Assembly (NCBI GenBank): GCA_963070105.1
Contig: OY718803.1
Span: 1,613,007 to 1,677,006, forward strand
DNA from: Litomosoides sigmodontis
Taxonomy: Eukaryota; Nematoda; Chromadorea; Rhabditida; Onchocercidae
Direction: 5' to 3'
Length of the DNA: 64,000 nucleotides
Below the pieces are notes generated by a model, which saw only the letters and a program-made list of their open reading frames with translations, was not told where the DNA came from and did not search any database. The position numbers and the translations under genes were made by a program. This document shows, piece after piece, positions 55,301 through 64,000 of the stretch (positions are counted from its first letter, which is position 1; every line of letters starts with the position of its first letter).

Positions 55301-57674
55301 AACATTCCAACAAGTACAATTTAGTCGACTTATTTCGCACACCAAATGTTCGCAAGAAAACTGCACTTATTACCTATATTTGGTTTGTGGAAAATTTAAC
55401 TCACTGTTTTAGATTTTGAAAAATTTGCAAAATTATCCAGGCATTCTTTGCAGTAGCCTGCCTTATCAATTAAATATTTATTGATAATACTTCATTAAAT
55501 AATTGGTTTTGTGAATTAAGACTTTTTAAATTACAGGTTTGTGAATGCGGTCGTTTACAACTGTTTGACATATAATATATCGAATCTTCCTGTTAATGAT
55601 TACCTATCATTTATTATTAATGGTGCTGTGGAATTACCAGCTTACTTTCTTGTTTGGCCATTACTGGACGCTATTGGACGTCGTTGGTCACTTGCTGGTC
55701 CAATGATAATTGCCGGATTAGCGTGCATTTCAACAATTTTAACACCTATTACATATGGTTTGCCTTACTTAGAAGTAATGAAGATGAAAATTTTTTCATC
55801 CACCACGTATGCTTCATTCATACTACGTCACTTGAATGTACTTCTCTTACACTTCATTACGTTAATTCAATTCTACACGCACACGTTTATATTATATTGC
55901 GTGAACTCACTTTAGCACGCATAGTTCTTTTGTATTGCATTGCGTGAATTCACCACACCACAGATACGATACGCCTTTAAAACATTAACAGAACGTCAAT
56001 TAACTTCGTCATACATACTTTCACATTATGCGTGAATTCACTAACGTTTGCTTACGTACACGTTGCACTAGTTGTACTGAAATATGAATGCATAAAATTT
56101 TGTATTATTTTCAGTAAAAAGTATTGCTAGTTTTCCTCAAACCTTTTTCAACAGCACCGCTTCCTTCATTATTGTAGGCTATTACATCCTGTGAATTTTG
56201 CAGTAGTCGGACGAGATCAAATAATGCAGTTTATTTGAAACATTGAAAGTGATAGTTACTTTGTAAACGAATGCTAAACATGTTTGATAGTTTGTTAAAA
56301 TTATGCTTGAAACATAGTTAAATACTTTTTAAAACGATATTAGACACTTAAAAACTTCATCGAGTACTTCACCTTTTCAGGAATTAAATTTTTATACCTT
56401 TTTTATTCAAAACACCTATAGATATATACATGTAGACGCACACAGTAAAAAAATAAAAAAATTTTTCAAAATTTTTTATTTAATTAATTTTACTCAAGCG
56501 TTTTATTAAAAAAAATTAAAAGATTATAATTCCACTTTTCCACTACTTACTATCACTCTTTTCAATAAATTTTGTAAGTGTAATAGAAGTGGAAATGAAA
56601 ATTTAAAGAAGAAAAATTTCTAGAACATCCAATGTTTGTGGCAATAATGGCATACGTTGGTAAATTTGGTATAGCCGGAAGTTTTGCCGTAATATATCTG
56701 TTTGCGGGCGAATTATATCCAACTGTATTACGTGGTCTTGGCATGGGCGTAAGTTCAATGGTTGCTGGTTCTGGACTTATCCTTGCGCCGTATATTGTAC
56801 GTCTGGTACGACCTGTAATTGCTTTCGCATTACTTATTCAAAAAAAAAACAATAAAAACTTATTTATTTGTAAATTGTGCGAAATATGAACGTATTCATT
56901 GGTTGAATGATTGTAAAATTTTTACAGAATTAAACTTTAATTTCGTATTCGAATATAGGATTGGAGAATTGAGATTTACGAATTGAAGTTCTTTTTTGCT
57001 TCAATGCATTTCTTTTTATAAACTTTTAATTATTAGATTCAGTGGAAATGAGTAAATGTCTAATTTAGGGTGATCACTTGCGTATCTTACCACTGATAAT
57101 TATGGGTTTACTTGCAATATCGGCCGGAATAGCATCATTTTTCCTACCGGAAACAACGGGCAAACGTATTCCGCAAACATTGGAAGAAGCGGAACTGTTC
57201 GGGAAACGGCTAAGTATGATATATGAGACTCTAGTTTCCCTTTCCTAGAAATCATTGCTATTTAAAATATTCAATAAATTTCTAATTTATTTTTATCCCT
57301 AACGGCGAAAAATGAGTTATAGATGGCCGATAAACGAACGCATGTATTTTGTAACGAGAAATTTTTGAATTAAATTGCAATGAGCAAAATTCATTTGTAA
57401 GAGGGTGTTTGAAACAATCATCGCGCGTGTAATTTTGCTAAGTTGAATGACGTAGTAATACGTATGTTAACGTAGTAGCACTTAGCAATTAATGGTAATT
57501 AATGTAGTAGTGGGTGTGTTAATGTAGTGATAGATATATTAATTTAATGCTTTATGCAAATTTCACCTCTTTATTTCTATTGCAGAGGAGAAGAAGTACA
57601 ACAGTGTGGTGTTACGTGAAGCTGAAAAGCATTCACAAGTTTTGTTAACGGAAAAGCTCACTGATGAAGGATAA
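52352..57674 (+). CDS. SLC22 organic-cation-transporter-like MFS carrier
   Basis: Complete gene of 12 exons: 52352-52387, 52776-52952, 53152-53328, 53585-53688, 54050-54204, 54554-54722, 54849-54975, 55273-55382, 55537-55757, 56624-56805, 57069-57213, 57586-57674. All are in phase; about 563 residues, normal for SLC22. It starts MEVMDFDSLLAEIGDFGPFQ, the amphipathic N-terminus before TM1 that is usual in OCTs. A large Cys-containing extracellular loop (about residues 45-130, with N-linked sites such as NAT and NFS) lies before TM2. The MFS loop motif GYIADKFGRR is near residue 160, the SLC22 motif PESPRWL follows TM6 (about residue 276), then the second-half GRRW motif and FAGELYPTVLRGLGMG between TM10 and TM11. 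FFLPETTGKRIPQTLEEAEL precedes a charged cytoplasmic tail. This is a plasma-membrane carrier of organic cations, carnitine or similar solutes. OCT, OCTN and other SLC22 members cannot be told apart here. Junction 9/10 (55757 to 56624) spans an 866-base intron. Confidence 0.92.
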
Positions 57675-59948
57675 TGGAAATGTTACCACTGGTCATCGGT
57701 CGTCCAATTTCTGAAAACAAAAGAAAAAAAAGACATATAATGCTAAACGATGAAATGCTAATTTTAGCTATTAAATTTTAATGAATACTGCGAAAAAGAA
57801 AAGAAGCGAAATCGCCAAAGTGATGAAAGGATGAAAGAGATGTAATTATCATTTAGCATCGGTCGTGTGAACATTTTGAACTACTTCAAAGAAGGCTTAA
57901 TCGTGATTTAAATCTATAAAAAAATATTTTCAGGATTATTTGTAAAAAAAAAAAAGTTTTGAATTTTTTCAAAATTTAAATTAACAATCAAAAAATTTTG
58001 ATTCATCTGGACATAATGTTGTTTTTTTTTTGGTGCGAAAATAATAAAAGTAAAAATTTTGCAAAATAAAAATGAATCTAAAGGAAGTCATAAAACGATT
58101 TTGTTACTCATTGTCCCTCACTTCTTCCTCCTTCATTCCAATCACTCCCTCTTTCTTTTCATTCAAAAAGGAAATTGATTATCGAATTAATTATTTTGTT
58201 ATAAAATACTAAAATTGATTAAACGTTGATTGCAAAATGAATGCTTTTTACATTTCATGCATACTTTCCCAATGGAATCACAGTTCACAAAATAGTAATT
58301 TCAAAAAAAAAAATGAATTATACAGTACGCTATTAACCAGTCTACCTATCCATTTCACACATTTAGGCATTTCATCTCTCTCTCTCTCTCTCTCTCCTTT
58401 CCATTTTTCCTTCCACTCATAGAAATTATCAATTGCGTGATTCAACTGCGAAATTATCAACTCATAGAAATTATCAACTGCCAACCATGCGTGTCAATTA
58501 ATTGGAGCTCCTTTTTTCTTTTTCAATTAAATTGCTAATTGCGCTAAATTCATGTTAAGCATGGTGCTACGCAGTAATTGGTACTTTCCATTAATGCATT
58601 TCCACGAAGACTTTCTTTTGCCTAAAATAGGGAGAAAGAGGAAGAAATGAACGAATTCATTGGAACAGAAATTAATAATTAATGCGTGCATATTGGGAAA
58701 TTTCATTGTGTCAAAATGCGCCAATAGTTAGTCATTTGTCGCTAATAGTTAGAGGTAGTTTTGCTACCATATTATTTCAAATGAAAAATATATCACACAA
58801 TAAACAGTTGCACAATTATGCATTTTTAATTTATTTAATATTTTCTAATTTTAATTCATTTATTTTCTGCTCCATCCATCCATCTAATCTACAAATTACA
58901 CTGCATGTTCTTAAGCATTATTTAATCATTTGTGTGAGAACTTGCAGATTGCGCTATATGTATTCATAAACATCCTTTAATTATTCAAGTAAGAAATACT
59001 AATCTTTACACCACTAAGAAGTGGTGCGAAAGTTTAACTCAATTATTGATGCTCAAATTTAAAATAAAAATTAATCACGTAATTGCCGTCACCACCAGTC
59101 ACCAACAATCACTGTCCATAGATGAACAGTAAGCGAGTACTCCAAGAATTAAAATGTCAAGCATTCTTGTGAAAAAATTACTTGTGATAGCAATCAGTAA
59201 GTAATTAATTAATGGAGAATTTGTTGCAAAAAAATTTCTCATCATTTTAATAAATTAATTAATTAGCTAATCAGTTAACGATTGTTACTTGATAGCAAAA
59301 AATACAACCAGTAATTTTTACCTCATGCATTTCATCACTTATTCTTATTTCGTCGATGAAAAAACAAAATTTTCATTTTATTAAATTTATAATGCTATAC
59401 ATATTTTTGTACTTTTTCATTATTTTTCCAGTGTAATTTGTAATTTTTCTATTTTAATTATAAACTCTTACTTTAATTCCAAATTTATTGTTTTATCACT
59501 TTATAAAAAACCTCCAAAGGCGGTAAATTTTAATGAAATAAGCAAAAAAAAATTTTCAAGTATGAAATCAATACATTCATGTTGTCATACGTTTCTTATT
59601 CCAAATTATGTGCAATGAGTAGCATAAAACATGAAACTCAAAAATAAGAATAACGAAAAAATTGTAATTTTTTAAGTTTGACACTTTTTTTTTCTGCAAT
59701 TTCGACAATTTTCATTTTTAAAATGCAAACGAACAATAAAAAAATTGGAAAAAGTTGCAAAATAAGAGAAATATGGCTACAGCTGTTCCCTTCACTTGAA
59801 TATTATCGTGCATTCGTCTATTTTTCATTCACTCAAACAGCATTTGACATTTAGCACTTTCACTTCCTCCTTTCTTTCTCCCTCCCTTTCCTCTCTCAGC
59901 GCTTCTCCTCTAATAAAAGCGAGTAAAATAATAATTTAATAACAATAA
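57675..59948. other. Region downstream of the transporter, no gene seen
   Basis: AT-rich non-coding DNA with the transporter 3' UTR at its start, a (CT)n run at 58376-58397, and short open frames of no recognisable content. No exon with good borders was found on either strand. Confidence 0.6.
58043..58070 (+). terminator. Candidate polyadenylation signals of the transporter gene
   Basis: Two AATAAA hexamers, at 58043-58048 and 58065-58070, lie about 370-395 bases after the stop codon. They are the first clear hexamers downstream, but such sequences are common in this AT-rich DNA. Confidence 0.4.
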
Positions 59949-61721
<1,773 letters not shown>

Positions 61722-64000
61722 GTAGTAATAAATTAATAATAATTGATAAAAATTAATAAATAATAATGATTGGAATTGTGAACGATGATGAGCAGTTATA
61801 GTATGCTTCGACAGGAATATCTCGGCCTTCTCCATTTGTGTTTCCTCATATTCTCGTATTGTATGCAAAACGCACAAAAAAAAATGGCAAAATTTCTCGT
61901 CAATTCCTTTCCAAAAAAAGAAAATGAAAATATGCAATGCGTTGGACTAAAATATTAATGGAAATGGAATGATAAATTTTCGCTTGCTTGTTGTAGTAGA
62001 AAAAAAAGAAAAAAATTAAACCTTTCTGATTTCATTTTTTTCATTTTACTTTCTTTTTTCATTCTTTTACATTTAATGTACGAAAAAAAACTGCAAAATT
62101 GATACAAAAAAATCCTGCCGATTAGAAAACAACTTGAAGCAAAACAATAAAATTTTCAAATTAAAAAAAAAATTTTTGGTTTTCTTGAGGAAATAAATTG
62201 CTTTTACGCCTAAAATTTATCGCGTTTTTTCTTTTCATGCAAAACGCTAAAAAATCTGAAATATTAGACCAATTAGGAGAGTGAGAGAAAGAGAAAAAAG
62301 AGTGGCAGGGAAGCGTGTAGAAATTAGTTTGAAATTTTAATAAGAAATGCAACATACAAGTGAAATATACTTCTGTTCGTTTGGGAGAGGCAAAGAAAGA
62401 GAGAGAGAGAGAGAAAAGAGAAGAGAAGAGAAGTGAAAAACGAATTCGAAAATAATGTATTAATAGAAATGTTTTGCAGTATAAGCAGATAAATATTTAA
62501 CTTTTTTTTCCGTTTTTTCTTCGTTTTGTCAGTGATTTCAAACGATAACAATTTCCGTTTTTTTTTACATTTTTACATCACTTCTTTTCTTTTCCTTTTT
62601 CTCGTCTCCCTGTCTTTTAGCTTTTCCTTCAACGAACTATTTTTTAGACTATTTGCATCAAAATTACAAACATTAAATGAAATGTCGCAATAATCGTCGA
62701 ATTTCATTTCATTGCCTCATCGGTTCATTGCATTTTCCCTTTGTGTGCGTGCACTTTTTGAAAATCTTCAAGAAGAGCAAGAGATGTTGCTAAGTGTTCG
62801 ATAAAAGAACATTTTTTACGTGAAAAAAAGTTTGCAAAGAAACAATAGTTTGCGTGGGTGTGCGTGTGTGTGTGCGTTTGTGCGCGTGCGTAATTTGCTA
62901 CGCAATACAATGTCAGATTAAGTTGCTACATTGTAATAATGGAATAATTAACAAATCCAAAAATTTCGACGATATCTGTGGTAAAAAATTTTGACTTTTA
63001 AAAAAAAAATTGGAGCACCGTATTTTGCATGAAACTTGCATGGCAACATATGGACGAAGGAAAAAAAGAAAAAAAAACCTTTTGATAAAAAAAATTGTTT
63101 TACCAATGAACGGTTAATTGAATTGTTGTGAGGTAGTGCGGAATTGACAATTCCTTAGATTTTACTTCTCTGCTTTAATTTACAAATATATTTCTGTTAG
63201 TTTTTTTCGTAAATTATTATTATGCATATACTAAATCAAGTGAAATTATGCAATTCTCTTTTTTCGATTTTTCTCTTTTCCTAAATCATTACATTTCTCG
63301 TCTACCATAGTTTTACGTAGCACGTGCGGTATGCTTATTTTTTTTAAGTAATCGTTTAATTTCAAAATTGAAAGCGTTGAAAGCTTGTGGTATAATTTAG
63401 CTATTAGGAAAAAGGAAGTAGAATTTGATAAATAAGGAAATTTTTTTTAGTAGCCGTTTCTTTTTCTGATTTTTAAAAGCATTTCATGAAAATAATTTAT
63501 TCAGTTCCCTTTCATTTTGAAAATTTTATTTTTTCCGAATTTTTTTTCTGCTTTCAAGCAAAAAGTTTTGAGCTAAATAAAACTATGCGTTCAAATATAC
63601 TTCCTCATTCAAAAATTGTTTTCTTTTTCATTTGCATTAAAATGGCATCATTGTTTTGCGAACGACAACTGAATTTCCATCATTCACTTTTGCTACTTTC
63701 TTTTAATGCAAACATACTTAAATAAATTTTTCCGAATAATTTTTTTCTTTTTAAAAATATTCGTTAAATTTTGAGACTTTTTTAATCGCATTTTTGAAAA
63801 GTTTTTTTTTTCCAAATTTTTCATTCTTTATTGAGAATTTCAGGACTTTTCCTGCAAACATCTATTTTTTTTACTGCTCTTTTCATTTATTATTAAATGA
63901 AACAAAATTCATTATTTTTTTCTTTCGTACTGAAAGTGAATGCGGTTAATTTTGTCCTTTTTTTTGAGAATGTGAAAATTGCATGTTAAAAATAATGTAT
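61722..64000. other. Right end of window, no gene seen
   Basis: Poly-A/poly-T-rich DNA with a GA run (62398-62415) and a GT/GCGTG run (62852-62890). Open frames are short, hydrophobic or Phe/Lys-rich, and lack splice-bordered, protein-like exons. Confidence 0.6.

Overview
This is a window of a nuclear animal genome. It is very AT-rich, genes are broken into many short exons by introns of about 100-2,000 bases, donors are mostly GTAAGT/GTATGT and acceptors TTTCAG/TTTTAG. That, plus a LEV-10/EAT-18-type locus, points to a nematode; the low GC and medium introns would suit a filarial or other clade III worm, but the species is an inference. Most true exons are shorter than 200 bases, so I built the gene models by joining exons by hand: I checked splice sites and reading phase at every junction and compared the proteins with family members recalled from memory. 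No alignment or transcript data were available.

Layout. (1) 1-734, plus: 3' part of a METTL21-family lysine methyltransferase, closest to VCPKMT. (2) 1630-6364, plus: complete leukotriene-A4-hydrolase-type zinc aminopeptidase, 11 exons, about 593 residues. (3) 6736-10418, minus, convergent with (2): complete tRNA dihydrouridine synthase 2 with a C-terminal dsRNA-binding domain, 13 exons. (4) 12759-19369, minus: RanBP9/RanBP10 orthologue (SPRY-LisH-CTLH-CRA), 17 exons; only its first junction is doubtful. (5) 22636-36594, minus: a 23-exon gene with signal peptide, five CUB domains, one LDL-receptor A domain, one membrane segment and a cytoplasmic tail, the LEV-10 architecture. Inside its first intron lies a short single-membrane-span ORF that fits EAT-18, the acetylcholine-receptor auxiliary protein that shares the lev-10 locus in C. 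elegans. The signal-peptide exon can splice in phase to either partner. (6) 52352-57674, plus: complete SLC22 organic-cation-transporter-like gene, 12 exons, about 563 residues. (7) 57675-64000: no gene seen.

The 15.7 kb between (5) and (6), and the region after (6), are packed with simple repeats. They include two nearly pure (AAT)n arrays of about 1.46 kb and 1.75 kb on either side of the transporter gene, a (GTAA)n array that reads as tandem 5' splice donors, a TTATTAA heptamer array, a 21-bp minisatellite and a GT-rich tract. A 0.5 kb (AAAT)n array sits within lev-10 intron 1.

The genes are mostly unrelated housekeeping functions: protein lysine methylation, peptide or lipid hydrolysis, tRNA modification, E3-ligase scaffolding and solute transport. 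The exception is the lev-10/eat-18 pair, which would make two different acetylcholine-receptor auxiliary proteins from one transcription unit. The long ORFs encoding poly-Leu, poly-Tyr or poly-Ile are repeat artefacts and are not annotated as genes.
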